From positions 47,454 to 111,453 of the forward strand of contig CACUVI010000027.1 of NCBI GenBank assembly GCA_902725215.1: a stretch of 64,000 nt of DNA, in the 5' to 3' direction. The DNA comes from Rhodospirillaceae bacterium LM-1 (GTDB lineage: Bacteria > Pseudomonadota > Alphaproteobacteria > Rhodospirillales > WMHbin7). Position 1 is the first letter of the stretch, and each line of letters opens with the position of its first letter. A program made the translations under genes and the position numbers. Below the pieces are notes generated by a model, which saw nothing but the letters and a program-made list of their open reading frames with translations, made no database searches and had not been told where the DNA came from. Shown in pieces: positions 37,496 through 47,015 of the stretch.

Positions 37496-39910
37496 ATGTC
37501 TGAATTGCCGCGCGGTGATCTATTTCCGGTTCTGCCGCTCCGGGACATCGTGGTCTTCCCGCATATGATCGTTCCGCTCTTCGTGGGCCGCGAAAAATCG
37601 GTGCGCGCCCTTGAAGACGTGATGAAGGACGACAAGCAGATTCTGTTGGTGGCCCAGAAAAACGCGGCGCAGGACGATCCGTCATCCGACGACATCTATC
37701 AGGTGGGTACGGTTTCCACCGTTCTTCAGCTTCTGCGCCTGCCCGACGGAACCGTGAAGGTTCTGGTCGAGGGCGGCAAGCGCGCCAAGATTCAGGGCTT
37801 TTCGGACAATGACAGCTTCTTCGAAGCCTATGCCCAGGTGCTGGACGAAAAGCCCGGCGAGCCGCAGGAACTGGAGGCTTTGGGCCGTTCGGTGGTCGGA
37901 CAGTTCGAACAGTACATCAAGCTGAACAAGAAGATTCCGCCCGAAGTTCTGGTTTCTCTGAACCAGATCGAAGACACCAGCAAGATGGCCGATACCGTGG
38001 CTTCCCATCTGGCGCTCAAGATTTCCGAAAAGCAGGAGCTTTTGGAAACCGTGTCGGTGCCGGAAAGGCTGGAGCGTGTCTTTGGCTATATGGAAGCCGA
38101 GATCGGCATGTTGCAGGTCGAGCGCAAGATCCGCAACCGGGTCAAGCGCCAGATGGAGAAGACCCAGCGCGAATATTATCTGAACGAGCAGTTAAAGGCG
38201 ATCCAGAAGGAACTGGGCGAGGGCGAGGAAGCCAAGGACGAAGCCGGCGAAATCGAGGAGCGCATCAAGAAGACCAAGCTGTCCAAGGAAGCCCAGGAAA
38301 AGGCGCTTGGCGAACTCAAGAAGCTGAAAAGCATGAGTCCCATGTCGGCCGAAGCCACGGTGGTGCGCAACTATTTGGATTGGATGCTGTCGATCCCCTG
38401 GAAGAAGCGCACCAAGATCAAGCACGACATCAAGGCCGCTTCCAAGATTCTCGATGCCGAACATTACGGCCTGGACAAGGTCAAGGAGCGCATCTTGGAA
38501 TATCTGGCCGTGCAGGCCAGGACCAATTCGGTCAAGGGACCCATCTTGTGTCTGGTCGGCCCGCCAGGCGTCGGCAAGACCTCGCTGGGCAAATCGCTCG
38601 CCAAGGCGACGGGGCGCAATTTCGTGCGCATGAGCTTGGGCGGCGTGCGTGATGAATCGGAAATTCGCGGCCATCGGCGCACCTATATCGGCTCGATGCC
38701 TGGCAAGGTGATTCAGGGGATGAAGAAGGCCAAGACCTCGAACCCTCTGTTCTTGCTGGACGAGGTCGACAAGCTGGGCCAGGACTGGCGGGGCGATCCC
38801 TCGTCGGCGCTGCTTGAGGTGCTGGACCCCGAGCAGAACAACACCTTCAACGATCACTATCTCGAGGTCGATTACGATCTGTCGGAAGTGATGTTCGTCA
38901 CCACGGCCAACACGCTGCATATGCCGCAGCCCTTGCTTGACCGCATGGAGATCATCCGCATCCACGGCTATACCGAGGACGAGAAGGTCGAGATCGCGCA
39001 TCGCCACCTGATCCCCAAGCAGATCAAGGCGGCGGGGCTAAAGAAGGGCGAATGGAGCATTACCGAGGATGGGCTTCACGACCTGATACGCTATTACACG
39101 CGGGAAGCCGGCGTGCGCAATCTTGAACGCGAATTGGCGAATCTCACCCGAAAGGCGACCCGCGACATTCTGGTCAAGAATTTGAAGCAGGTTCGCGTTT
39201 CGCCCAAGAATCTCGAGAAGTATGCCGGCGTGCGCAAATTCCGCTATGGCGAGTTGGAAGATCACGATCTGGTCGGCGTGGTGACCGGTTTGGCCTGGAC
39301 CGAAGTGGGCGGCGAGATTTTGAACATCGAAGCCGTCGTCATGCCGGGCAAGGGCGCCGTGTCGCATACCGGCAAACTGGGCGACGTGATGCAGGAATCG
39401 GTGCAGGCGGCGCGCTCATACGTGCGTTCGCGGCTGGTCTCGCTGGGCATCAAGCCGCCTTACTTCGATAAGCGCGACATCCATGTCCACGTGCCCGAAG
39501 GGGCGACGCCCAAGGACGGTCCTTCGGCGGGTGTCGCCATGTGCACGGCCATCGTTTCGGCCCTGACCGGTGTGCCGGTGCGCAAGGATGTGGCGATGAC
39601 CGGCGAGATCACGCTGCGCGGGCGCGTGCTGCCCATCGGCGGCTTGAAGGAAAAGCTGCTGGCGGCCTTGCGGGCGGGCATCAAGACGGTGCTGATCCCC
39701 AAGGACAATGAAAAGGACTTGGCAGAAATTCCCGACAATGTGAAGAAGGGGATGACCATCCTGGCTATGACCACGGTGGACGAGGTTCTGAAGCACGCCT
39801 TGGTGCGCGAACTGGCACCGATCGAATGGGACGAGGCGTTGGAAGAAGCCAAGGCCGCTGAAAAGAAAAAGGGCGGAGAAGCGGAATCTCAGGCGGTTAT
39901 TACGCACTGA
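37496..39910 (+). CDS. lon: ATP-dependent protease Lon
   Basis: Lon is a homohexameric AAA+ serine protease of the cytoplasm that removes damaged and regulatory proteins. The 804-residue product has an N-terminal LON substrate domain ([20 protein letters not shown]), a coiled coil, the ATPase with Walker A ([13 protein letters not shown]) and Walker B (LFLLDEVDK), and the proteolytic domain with the Ser-Lys dyad S677 (KDGPSAG) and K720 (LKEKLLAA), spaced 43 residues apart as in the E. coli enzyme. I chose the ATG at 37496 after AAGAGG; the upstream extension of 17 codons has no counterpart in the family. Confidence 0.97.
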   Translation: MSELPRGDLFPVLPLRDIVVFPHMIVPLFVGREKSVRALEDVMKDDKQILLVAQKNAAQDDPSSDDIYQVGTVSTVLQLLRLPDGTVKVLVEGGKRAKIQGFSDNDSFFEAYAQVLDEKPGEPQELEALGRSVVGQFEQYIKLNKKIPPEVLVSLNQIEDTSKMADTVASHLALKISEKQELLETVSVPERLERVFGYMEAEIGMLQVERKIRNRVKRQMEKTQREYYLNEQLKAIQKELGEGEEAKDEAGEIEERIKKTKLSKEAQEKALGELKKLKSMSPMSAEATVVRNYLDWMLSIPWKKRTKIKHDIKAASKILDAEHYGLDKVKERILEYLAVQARTNSVKGPILCLVGPPGVGKTSLGKSLAKATGRNFVRMSLGGVRDESEIRGHRRTYIGSMPGKVIQGMKKAKTSNPLFLLDEVDKLGQDWRGDPSSALLEVLDPEQNNTFNDHYLEVDYDLSEVMFVTTANTLHMPQPLLDRMEIIRIHGYTEDEKVEIAHRHLIPKQIKAAGLKKGEWSITEDGLHDLIRYYTREAGVRNLERELANLTRKATRDILVKNLKQVRVSPKNLEKYAGVRKFRYGELEDHDLVGVVTGLAWTEVGGEILNIEAVVMPGKGAVSHTGKLGDVMQESVQAARSYVRSRLVSLGIKPPYFDKRDIHVHVPEGATPKDGPSAGVAMCTAIVSALTGVPVRKDVAMTGEITLRGRVLPIGGLKEKLLAALRAGIKTVLIPKDNEKDLAEIPDNVKKGMTILAMTTVDEVLKHALVRELAPIEWDEALEEAKAAEKKKGGEAESQAVITH

Positions 39911-39937
39911 CCGCTTATCCGATCCTGAACGTTCAAG

Positions 39938-39977
39938 ACACGGACGGCGCCGACAAGCCCGTCCGTGTTTTGTTTTT
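39938..39977 (+). terminator. Terminator of lon
   Basis: A perfect 10-bp stem ACACGGACGG / CCGTCCGTGT with an 11-base loop is followed by a T-rich tail, 28 bases after the lon stop. Confidence 0.9.
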
Positions 39978-40084
39978 CGGATTGTTCCTTCTCGGTCAAG
40001 GGCGTTTTTAGGCGGAAAATCGGACAAATTTTCCATAATTGCCATGAAAAGCGCAGAAAAATGGGGAAAAAACGATTCGATTCA

Positions 40085-40114
40085 TTGACGGCGAAAAAAA
40101 CTGGTGTCTAGACT
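40085..40114 (+). promoter_or_regulatory. Promoter of hupB
   Basis: TTGACG, an 18-base spacer with an A tract, and TAGACT lie about 65 bases before the hupB start. It is one of the clearest examples of the promoter form that recurs in this window. Confidence 0.68.
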
Positions 40115-40179
40115 CCGCCCCTCAAATCGCCCGTCTCGCTCCCGGGACTGGTTCGTGACATCAACAAAGGGGGCCTTAA

Positions 40180-40458
40180 GTGAATAAGAATGACCTCGTG
40201 GCGTCTGTCGCCACCCTGACCAGCCTGTCCAAGACCGATGCCGCCAAGGCCGTGGATGCCGTGTTCGATTCCATTACCGCTTCGCTCAAGAAGGGCCAGG
40301 AAGTGCGTCTGGTGGGTTTCGGCACCTTCAATGTGTCCAAGCGCGAGAAGTCGGAAGGCCGCAATCCGCGCACCGGCGAGACGATCACCATCCCGGCTTC
40401 CAAGCAGCCGAAGTTCAAGGCCGGCAAGGGCCTGAAGGACGCCGTCAACAGCAAGTGA
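40180..40458 (+). CDS. hupB: DNA-binding protein HU-beta
   Basis: HU is a small basic protein that bends and compacts DNA. The 92-residue product shows the family pattern: helical N-terminus (NKNDLVASVATLTSLSKTDA), the core GQEVRLVGFGTFNVSKREKS and the DNA-binding arm with GRNPRTGETITIPASK including the intercalating proline. It starts with GTG at 40180 after AAAGGGGG; no in-frame ATG fits. The order clpX-lon-hupB is conserved in proteobacteria. It has its own promoter and terminator. Confidence 0.96.
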   Translation: MNKNDLVASVATLTSLSKTDAAKAVDAVFDSITASLKKGQEVRLVGFGTFNVSKREKSEGRNPRTGETITIPASKQPKFKAGKGLKDAVNSK

Positions 40459-40477
40459 TTTTTTGTTGGATTTAACG

Positions 40478-40515
40478 ATGCCGACTGCCTTTGGGCGGTC
40501 GGCATTGTCATTTTT
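40478..40515 (+). terminator. Terminator of hupB
   Basis: A 12-bp stem ATGCCGACTGCC / GGCGGTCGGCAT (one G-U pair, loop TTTG) is followed by TGTCATTTTT, 20 bases after the hupB stop. Its tail overlaps the likely tRNA-Val promoter. Confidence 0.88.
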
Positions 40516-40532
40516 GAAAAGTTGGGTAGAGT
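40505..40532 (+). promoter_or_regulatory. Probable promoter of tRNA-Val
   Basis: TTGTCA, a 16-base spacer and TAGAGT lie about 55 bases before the tRNA. The -35 box coincides with the hupB terminator tail. Confidence 0.5.
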
Positions 40533-40587
40533 GGCGCGCAAGCCCAGGGATGCGGACAATCGCCGCCCAAGGGCCATGGGACATATC

Positions 40588-40662
40588 GGGTGATTAGCTC
40601 AGCGGTAGAGCATCTCGTTTACACCGAGAGGGCCGGGGGTTCGAACCCCTCATCACCCACCA
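40588..40662 (+). tRNA. tRNA-Val (anticodon TAC)
   Basis: A 75-base cloverleaf includes the encoded CCA. The acceptor stem is GGGTGAT / ATCACCC, the anticodon stem TCTCG / CGAGA holds the loop TTTACAC (anticodon TAC), and the T loop is TTCGAAC. Confidence 0.97.
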
Positions 40663-40683
40663 ATGCATAGAAGCCAGGGACAT

Positions 40684-41790
40684 ATGGCGGCTGGTACATC
40701 CGATCAGGATCGTTTTGATGCGGCCCATGCCCTTTGGAAAGAAGGGGGGCACGAACAGGCCGCCGTCCTTCTTGATGAATTGTCCGCCAAACATCCCGGC
40801 AACGCGGACTTGTTTTCGGCCTTGGGCGTCTGTCGTTTCGAGAATGGCGATTATGCGCAGGCCCGCCAAGCGTTGGAGCGGGCGCTGTCGCTCGACCCGG
40901 ATCAGGGGATCGCCGCTTACAATCTGGCGCATCTGCTCTTGCTGCTGGGAGAGGAGGAAAAGGGCTTCGCGCTCTACGAACGGCGTTGGGCTAGTTTTTC
41001 CAGGCCTGCTTGGCACCCATCCCCGCAACTGGCCTGGGATGGTGAGCCGTTGGATGGAACGCTTCTGGTGCTGGCCGAACAGGGTTTCGGCGACATGATT
41101 CAGTTCGCCCGTTTTCTGCCCCTGGCCGCCAAGCGTTGCCAACGTCTGGTGTTGGCGGCGCCGCCGGAACTCAAGCGGCTGATGGCGCCGATTTCCGGCG
41201 TTGCCCAACTGGTGACGGCGGGCGAACCGCTGCCGCCCTTTGACCGCTTCGTGATGATGCTAAGCCTTCCCCATCGTTTGCGCAGCTTTGGCGGCCAACG
41301 CCCTAGCCCGCCTTATCTAGCCGCATCGAAGGCCATGGACCTGCCGGGAAGAGGGATGAAAGTTGGATTGGTTTGGGCGGGCAGGGCGGCGCATTCGCAA
41401 GACAAGCAGCGTTCGTTGGACATTCAGGAACTGGCTCCCTTGCTGAAGACGCCGGGGGTCGATTTCTTTTCGTTGCAGTTGGGCCAAACGCCGCCCCCGG
41501 GAGCAACCGATCTGGCTCCTGGAATTGCCGACTTCGAAGATACGGCGGCGGTCCTTGCTGGCCTGGATCTATTGATTTCCGCCGATACGGCGCCCGCGCA
41601 TTTGGCCGGGGCCATGGGCAAGCCGGTTTGGACCTTCGTCACCTTCGTTCCCGACTGGCGTTGGGGGCTGGGTGGCGAGACGTCTGATTGGTACCCCCAG
41701 ATGCGGCTTTTCAGGCAAGAACGGCCCGGCGATTGGCAAGCTCCCGTCCTGCGGATGGCCCAAGCGCTGGCCGATGCCGCAAAGCGATAA
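40684..41790 (+). CDS. TPR-repeat protein with glycosyltransferase family 9-like C-terminal domain
   Basis: This 368-residue protein has two or three N-terminal tetratricopeptide repeats (NADLFSALGVCRFENGDYAQ, ARQALERALSLDPDQGIAAY) and a C-terminal region of the ADP-heptose:LPS heptosyltransferase-like fold (GMKVGLVWAGRAAHSQDKQR, FFSLQLGQ, LDLLISADTAPAHLAGAMGKPVWTF). Similar TPR-GT9 proteins are common in Rhodospirillales and are thought to modify cell-surface glycans or flagellin; no activity can be assigned here. The frame is open from the base after the tRNA-Val CCA, but the ATG at 40684 has AGGGA before it and is the likelier start. Confidence 0.85.
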   Translation: MAAGTSDQDRFDAAHALWKEGGHEQAAVLLDELSAKHPGNADLFSALGVCRFENGDYAQARQALERALSLDPDQGIAAYNLAHLLLLLGEEEKGFALYERRWASFSRPAWHPSPQLAWDGEPLDGTLLVLAEQGFGDMIQFARFLPLAAKRCQRLVLAAPPELKRLMAPISGVAQLVTAGEPLPPFDRFVMMLSLPHRLRSFGGQRPSPPYLAASKAMDLPGRGMKVGLVWAGRAAHSQDKQRSLDIQELAPLLKTPGVDFFSLQLGQTPPPGATDLAPGIADFEDTAAVLAGLDLLISADTAPAHLAGAMGKPVWTFVTFVPDWRWGLGGETSDWYPQMRLFRQERPGDWQAPVLRMAQALADAAKR

Positions 41791-41873
41791 GATCAGCCCT
41801 ATCCGAACGGGTGGATTCTTGGCCCGCGCCGGGTTATCCTTGCCCAGGCAGAGATCATAGCTGGGGAAACTTC

Positions 41874-42089
41874 ATGTCTGGTTCGCTGAAGACTTGGTAT
41901 GTCAAACTCGCCTTTTCCGTGGCTGGCGGTCATCTGACCTGGGCCTCGCATGTGCAGGCGCGCGACCAGGAAGGCGCCGTGCTGGTCGCCGTGGACTGGT
42001 TGAAGGCCCAGATCAATTTTCCGCAAAAGGTTTTGCCCTACGAAGTGCTGGACGCCTATGAGGATGAGGGCGGCGCCCACCCCGCCTAA
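41874..42089 (+). CDS. Small protein of unknown function
   Basis: I do not recognise this 71-residue protein. It opens KTWYVKLAFSVAGGHLTW, followed by a helix (QEGAVLVAVDWLKAQINF) and an acidic end (VLDAYEDEGGAHPA). It has no signal peptide or full transmembrane helix and looks like a small cytoplasmic alpha/beta fold. The start ATG follows GGGGAAAC. It lies between the TPR protein gene and tRNA-Asp, apparently as its own unit. Codon use matches the neighbours, so I take it as a real gene. Confidence 0.7.
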   Translation: MSGSLKTWYVKLAFSVAGGHLTWASHVQARDQEGAVLVAVDWLKAQINFPQKVLPYEVLDAYEDEGGAHPA

Positions 42090-42114
42090 ATATGGCGTGC
42101 CCCCTTTCTCTTCC

Positions 42115-42141
42115 TTGACATGGAAGACGCAAGGCTATACA
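42115..42141 (+). promoter_or_regulatory. Probable promoter of tRNA-Asp
   Basis: TTGACA, 15 bases and TATACA lie 20 bases before the tRNA. The spacer is shorter than ideal, but both boxes are near consensus. Confidence 0.55.
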
Positions 42142-42160
42142 CAGCCATCCTCCGTTTTAC

Positions 42161-42237
<77 letters not shown>

Positions 42238-42325
42238 TTTACCTTCCATCACAACTTGTTGATATTTAACGGCGGAAGCGCGATGTTTCCCGGTCGCGGC
42301 ACGGCTTTCCTCGCTTGAAAACGGT

Positions 42326-42354
42326 TTGACGCCAGGGGTTCGCTCTGCTAGACC
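42326..42354 (+). promoter_or_regulatory. Probable promoter of the nuo operon
   Basis: TTGACG, 17 bases and TAGACC lie about 100 bases before nuoA. The leader that follows contains a strong GC hairpin (GGCGCGC against GCGCGCC, about 42408-42430). Confidence 0.6.
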
Positions 42355-42456
42355 TCCGGGGCAGGGAGACAAGCCCTAGGCCTGGAACAACGGGTCAGGG
42401 CGATGGGCGCGCCGCAAGGGCGCGCGCCAAAATGGAAAGGCTTCGAGGTGGGTGCA

Positions 42457-42822
42457 ATGGACAATCTGCTCCAGGGATATCTCCCGATCCTTGTCTTTCT
42501 GGCCATAGCCATTGCCATCTCCATCATTGCCGTTGGCGCATCCTGGGTCGTCGCCCGCCAAAAGCCCGACACCGAAAAGGCCTCGCCCTACGAATGCGGC
42601 TTCGAACCCTTTTCCGACGCGCGCAACAGATTCGACGTGCGCTTCTATCTGGTTTCCATTTTGTTCATCATCTTCGATCTTGAAGTGGCCTTCCTGTTTC
42701 CCTGGGCGGTTTCGCTGGGCAGTGTCGGCCTGTTCGGCTTCTGGTCGATGATGATCTTCCTGGCCGTGCTGACGGTCGGCTTCATCTATGAATGGAAGAA
42801 GGGCGCTTTGGAATGGGAGTGA
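42457..42822 (+). CDS. nuoA: NADH-quinone oxidoreductase subunit A
   Basis: This is a small membrane subunit of respiratory complex I at the junction of the peripheral and membrane arms. The 121-residue product has three transmembrane helices and the conserved loop [24 protein letters not shown] with the quinone-channel cysteine. It opens the nuoA-N operon. The ATG at 42457 follows GAGGTGGGTGCA and gives the normal length; the frame is open upstream to 42403. Confidence 0.97.
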   Translation: MDNLLQGYLPILVFLAIAIAISIIAVGASWVVARQKPDTEKASPYECGFEPFSDARNRFDVRFYLVSILFIIFDLEVAFLFPWAVSLGSVGLFGFWSMMIFLAVLTVGFIYEWKKGALEWE

Positions 42823-43337
42823 CATTGACCAAAGAGACGCCGCCCGACGCACTGGCCGCCGCCGTCGCGGGCGAAGTGGCCGACAAGGGCTTCCTGCTCA
42901 CCACGTTGGACGCCGCCGTCAACTGGGCCAGAACCGGCAGCATGTGGCCGATGACCTTCGGTCTGGCCTGCTGCGCCGTGGAAATGATTCATGCCGGTTG
43001 CTCGCGCTACGACCTCGACCGTTTCGGCGTGGTCTTCCGCCCCAGCCCCCGCCAAAGCGACCTGATGATCGTGGCGGGCACGCTGACCAATAAGATGGCC
43101 CCCGCCCTTCGCAAGGTCTATGACCAGATGGCCGAACCCCGCTACGTTCTCAGCATGGGGTCCTGCGCCAATGGCGGCGGTTACTACCATTATTCCTATT
43201 CCGTCGTCCGGGGCTGCGACCGCATCGTTCCGGTGGACGTGTATGTTCCCGGTTGCCCTCCCACCGCCGAGGCGCTGATCTATGGCATTCTGCAATTGCA
43301 GAAGCGGATCCGGCGCACCGGAACCTTCCTGCGCTAG
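42813..43337 (+). CDS. nuoB: NADH-quinone oxidoreductase subunit B
   Basis: NuoB carries iron-sulfur cluster N2, which passes electrons to quinone. The 174-residue product has the four ligand cysteines in [17 protein letters not shown] and VPGCPPTAE, including the tandem pair. The ATG at 42813 overlaps the end of nuoA by ten bases; an ATG at 42792 inside nuoA is also in frame but would overlap by 31 bases. Confidence 0.97.
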   Translation: MGVTLTKETPPDALAAAVAGEVADKGFLLTTLDAAVNWARTGSMWPMTFGLACCAVEMIHAGCSRYDLDRFGVVFRPSPRQSDLMIVAGTLTNKMAPALRKVYDQMAEPRYVLSMGSCANGGGYYHYSYSVVRGCDRIVPVDVYVPGCPPTAEALIYGILQLQKRIRRTGTFLR

Positions 43338-43349
43338 GCGGAAAACAAG

Positions 43350-43949
43350 ATGACGCTTCCGATCGACGAGTTGGGTCAAACCATTCAGGCGGCACTTCCA
43401 GAAGATGTCATGGGCGTGCATCTGGCCGGTGGCGAATTGGTGGTGACGGCGCGCATGCAGGGCATCGTCGATGTGCTGACCTATTTGCGCGACGATTCAA
43501 ACTGCATGTTCAAGCAACTGATGGACATCTGCGGCGTCGATTTCCCCGACCGCGAGCGCAGGTTCGAGGTGGTCTATAATCTGCTGTCGATGAAGCACAA
43601 CCAGCGCATCCGCGTGAAGCTGGCGGTGGACGAGGGCGATGCCGTTCCCACCGTAACCGGCGTCTTTTCCACCGCGGGTTGGTTCGAGCGCGAAGTCTAC
43701 GACATGTACGGCATACCCTTCGATGGTCATCCCGATCTGCGGCGCATCCTGACCGACTATAATTTCGAGGGCTATCCGCTGCGCAAGGATTTCCCGCTGA
43801 CCGGCTATTATGAAGTGCGCTACGACGATCAGACCAAGCGCATCGTCTACGAGCCGGTGAAGCTGGTGCAGGAATTCCGCAATTTCGATGCGTTAAGCCC
43901 CTGGGAAGGCATGGTCCAGCCGGACAAGGGCAGCGAGGCGAAGGGCTAG
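43350..43949 (+). CDS. nuoC: NADH-quinone oxidoreductase subunit C
   Basis: This is a 30-kDa-type peripheral-arm subunit that packs against NuoD. The 199-residue product has the family region [23 protein letters not shown] and the signature [27 protein letters not shown]. It is separate from nuoD, as is usual in alphaproteobacteria and unlike the fused NuoCD of E. coli. Confidence 0.97.
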   Translation: MTLPIDELGQTIQAALPEDVMGVHLAGGELVVTARMQGIVDVLTYLRDDSNCMFKQLMDICGVDFPDRERRFEVVYNLLSMKHNQRIRVKLAVDEGDAVPTVTGVFSTAGWFEREVYDMYGIPFDGHPDLRRILTDYNFEGYPLRKDFPLTGYYEVRYDDQTKRIVYEPVKLVQEFRNFDALSPWEGMVQPDKGSEAKG

Positions 43950-43952
43950 ACG

Positions 43953-45131
43953 ATGAGCATGCTGGAAGAGCAAACCTACTTCGTCAATTTCGGCCCCCAG
44001 CATCCGGCGGCGCACGGCGTGCTGCGCTTGGTGCTTGGCATGACCGGCGAGGTGGTCGAACGCGCCGATCCGCATATCGGCCTGTTGCATCGCGGCACCG
44101 AGAAGCTGATCGAAAACAAAACATATTTGCAGGCCACTCCCTATTTCGACCGCCTGGATTACGTTGGCACCATGAACCAAGAGCACGCTTTCGTTCTGGC
44201 CGTGGAAAAGCTGATGGGCGTCGAGGTTCCGGCCAGGGGCAAGATGATCCGCACCCTGTATTGCGAGATCGGGCGCATCCTCAATCATCTGCTGAACATC
44301 ACCGCCTATGTGATGGATGTCGGCGGCATGACGCCTATCCTGCTGGGGTTCGAGGAACGCGAAAAGCTGATGGAATTCTACGAGCGCGCCTGCGGCGCTC
44401 GCCTGCACGCCAATTATTTCCGCCCAGGCGGCGTGGCCTTCGATACGCCCCAGGCGTTGCTTGACGATATCGGGGCCTGGACCGAGACCTTCCCCAAGAT
44501 TCTCGACGATATCGAAACGCTGGTCACCAACAACCGCATCTTCAAGCAGCGCACGGTGGATATCGGCGTGGTGTCGCAGGAGCAGGCGCTGGATTGGGGC
44601 TTTACGGGCCCCAACCTGCGCGCCAGCGGCATTCCCTGGGATTTGCGCAAGGCGCAGCCCTATGACAGCTATGCCGAGATGGATTTCGACATTCCCATCG
44701 GCAAGCATGGCGATGGCTATGACCGCTATCTGGTGCGCATGGTCGAGATGCGCGAATCCGTGAAAATCATCAAACAGTGCTTGGCCAAGATGCCGGGCGG
44801 CCCCGCCAAGGTGGACGACCGCAAGGTCAGCCCGCCGCCCAGGGCCGAGATGAAGCGCTCGATGGAAGCGCTGATCCATCATTTCAAGCTGTTCACCGAG
44901 GGCTTGCGCGTTCCCGCTGGGGAAACCTATACGGCGGTCGAGGCGCCCAAGGGCGAATTCGCCGTCTATCTGGTCAGCGACGGCAGCAATCGGCCCTATC
45001 GCTGCAAGATCCGCGCACCGGGCTACGCCCATTTGCAGGCCCTCGAAATGATGGGCAAGGGGCATATGCTGGCCGATATCGTGGCCATCATCGGCTCTAT
45101 CGACATCGTATTTGGCGAGATCGACCGATGA
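43953..45131 (+). CDS. nuoD: NADH-quinone oxidoreductase subunit D
   Basis: This 49-kDa-type subunit forms the quinone-binding cavity with NuoB. The 392-residue product begins at the family motif [17 protein letters not shown], followed by [15 protein letters not shown] and [15 protein letters not shown] with the conserved quinone-site tyrosine. The C-terminal DIVFGEIDR is invariant in the family. It overlaps nuoE by four bases (ATGA). Confidence 0.98.
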   Translation: MSMLEEQTYFVNFGPQHPAAHGVLRLVLGMTGEVVERADPHIGLLHRGTEKLIENKTYLQATPYFDRLDYVGTMNQEHAFVLAVEKLMGVEVPARGKMIRTLYCEIGRILNHLLNITAYVMDVGGMTPILLGFEEREKLMEFYERACGARLHANYFRPGGVAFDTPQALLDDIGAWTETFPKILDDIETLVTNNRIFKQRTVDIGVVSQEQALDWGFTGPNLRASGIPWDLRKAQPYDSYAEMDFDIPIGKHGDGYDRYLVRMVEMRESVKIIKQCLAKMPGGPAKVDDRKVSPPPRAEMKRSMEALIHHFKLFTEGLRVPAGETYTAVEAPKGEFAVYLVSDGSNRPYRCKIRAPGYAHLQALEMMGKGHMLADIVAIIGSIDIVFGEIDR

Positions 45132-45721
45132 GTTTTCACCGCGAAGAACCGAAGGATTTCGCCTTCGATGCCGACAATATCGCCAAGGCCAAGGCGATCG
45201 TCGCCAAATATCCCGAAGGCAAAAGCCGCAGCGCCGTGATGCCGTTGCTCGATCTGGCGCAGCGCCAACTGGGCGGCTGGCTGCCCCGCGTCGCCATGGA
45301 TTACGTGGCCAATTATCTCAGCCTTGAGCCCATCAAGGTCTACGAGGTCGCGAACTTCTACACCATGTACAACAAGAAGCCGGTCGGCAGGCATCATGTG
45401 CAGGTCTGCACCAACCTGCCTTGCTGGCTGCGCGGCTCGGATCAGGTGGTGTCGGCCTGCAAGAAAACGCTGGGCATCGGCGTCGGCGAAACGACGCCGG
45501 ACGGCATGTTCACACTGTCGGAAGTCGAGTGTGCGGGCGCTTGCGTGAATGCGCCGGTGGCCGCCATCAACGACGACTATTTCGAAGACCTTGACGAAGC
45601 CAGCATCACCCGCGTGCTGGAAGCCATCAAGAAGGGTGAGAAGCCCAAGCATGGCCCCCAGAACGGACGCATGAATTCGGCCCCCATCGGCGGCCCGACC
45701 ACCTTGAAGGGGGAGGGCTGA
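45128..45721 (+). CDS. nuoE: NADH-quinone oxidoreductase subunit E
   Basis: NuoE is the thioredoxin-like subunit that holds the 2Fe-2S cluster N1a in the NADH module. The 197-residue product has the four ligand cysteines in [11 protein letters not shown] and [11 protein letters not shown]. The polar tail of about 30 residues ([20 protein letters not shown]) is typical of alphaproteobacterial NuoE. The true start overlaps the end of nuoD; the longer open frame upstream is antiphase shadow. Confidence 0.96.
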   Translation: MSFHREEPKDFAFDADNIAKAKAIVAKYPEGKSRSAVMPLLDLAQRQLGGWLPRVAMDYVANYLSLEPIKVYEVANFYTMYNKKPVGRHHVQVCTNLPCWLRGSDQVVSACKKTLGIGVGETTPDGMFTLSEVECAGACVNAPVAAINDDYFEDLDEASITRVLEAIKKGEKPKHGPQNGRMNSAPIGGPTTLKGEG

Positions 45722-45724
45722 GCC

Positions 45725-47002
45725 ATGCTGAGCGACAAGGACCGCATCTTCACCAATCTTTACGGCCAGCACGATTTCGGTTTGCAGGGCGCCAAGGCGC
45801 GCGGCGATTGGGACGGCACCAAGGACATCCTGGCCAAGGGCCGCGAATGGATCATCAACGAGGTGAAATCCTCAGGCCTGCGCGGACGCGGCGGCGCCGG
45901 ATTTTCGACCGGCGTCAAATGGTCGTTCATGCCCAAGGAAGTGGGGGCGCGCCCGCACTTCCTGGTCGTCAATGCCGACGAGGGCGAACCCGGCACCTGC
46001 AAGGACCGCGAAATTCTGCGCCATGATCCGCACAAGCTGGTCGAGGGCTGTCTGATTGCCGGCTACGCCGTGCAGGCCCATGCGGCATACATCTATGTGC
46101 GCGGCGAGTTTTACAACGAGGCGATGAACCTGCAAGCCGCCATCGATCAGGCGCGTGAAGCCGGGTTGATCGGCAAAAACGCCTGCGGTTCGGGATGGGA
46201 TTTCGAAGTCTATATTCATCGCGGCATGGGCGCTTATGTCTGCGGCGAGGAATCGGCGCTGATCGAGAGCATTGAAGGCAAGAAGGGCCAGCCACGCTTA
46301 AAGCCGCCCTTCCCGGCGGGTGTGGGGCTCTACGGTTGCCCAACCACGGTCAACAATGTCGAATCGATCGCCGTGGTGGCGACCATTCTGCGCCGTGGTG
46401 CAAGCTGGTTCTCGGGCTTCGGGCGGCCCAACAATGCGGGCACCAAGCTGTTCTGCATTTCCGGTCATGTGAACAAGCCCTGCAACGTCGAAGAATCGAT
46501 GAGCATTCCGTTGCGCGAGCTGATCGAGAAACATGCGGGCGGCGTGCGGGGCGGCTGGGATAATCTGCTGGGCGTCATTCCCGGCGGCTCGTCGGTGCCG
46601 GTGCTGACCAAGGACATCTGCGACAATGTGCTGATGGATTTCGACGCGCTGCGCGAAGTCCGTTCCGGTCTGGGCACGGCGGCTGTGATTGTGATGGACA
46701 AGTCCACCGACATCGTCAAGGCCATCGCCCGCCTTTCGTATTTCTACAAACATGAAAGCTGCGGCCAATGCACGCCTTGCCGCGAGGGCACGGGCTGGAT
46801 GTGGCGCATGATGGAGCGCATGGTCAGCGGCGATGCCGAGATCGAAGAGATCGACATGTTGGAAGAGGTAACCCGTCAGGTCGAAGGCCACACGATTTGC
46901 GCGCTGGGCGACGCCGCCGCTTGGCCGATCCAAGGATTGATCCGTAGTTTCAGGCCCGAAATGGAGCGCCGCATTCTGGCGCGCCGTTCGGCTAGGCTGT
47001 AG
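45725..47002 (+). CDS. nuoF: NADH-quinone oxidoreductase subunit F
   Basis: NuoF binds NADH and FMN and carries the 4Fe-4S cluster N3. The 425-residue product has the Gly-rich nucleotide segment [16 protein letters not shown], the FMN region [17 protein letters not shown] and the cluster ligands [15 protein letters not shown], with the fourth cysteine in [12 protein letters not shown]. Confidence 0.98.
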   Translation: MLSDKDRIFTNLYGQHDFGLQGAKARGDWDGTKDILAKGREWIINEVKSSGLRGRGGAGFSTGVKWSFMPKEVGARPHFLVVNADEGEPGTCKDREILRHDPHKLVEGCLIAGYAVQAHAAYIYVRGEFYNEAMNLQAAIDQAREAGLIGKNACGSGWDFEVYIHRGMGAYVCGEESALIESIEGKKGQPRLKPPFPAGVGLYGCPTTVNNVESIAVVATILRRGASWFSGFGRPNNAGTKLFCISGHVNKPCNVEESMSIPLRELIEKHAGGVRGGWDNLLGVIPGGSSVPVLTKDICDNVLMDFDALREVRSGLGTAAVIVMDKSTDIVKAIARLSYFYKHESCGQCTPCREGTGWMWRMMERMVSGDAEIEEIDMLEEVTRQVEGHTICALGDAAAWPIQGLIRSFRPEMERRILARRSARL

Positions 47003-47015
47003 GGGCGAGGACAAG

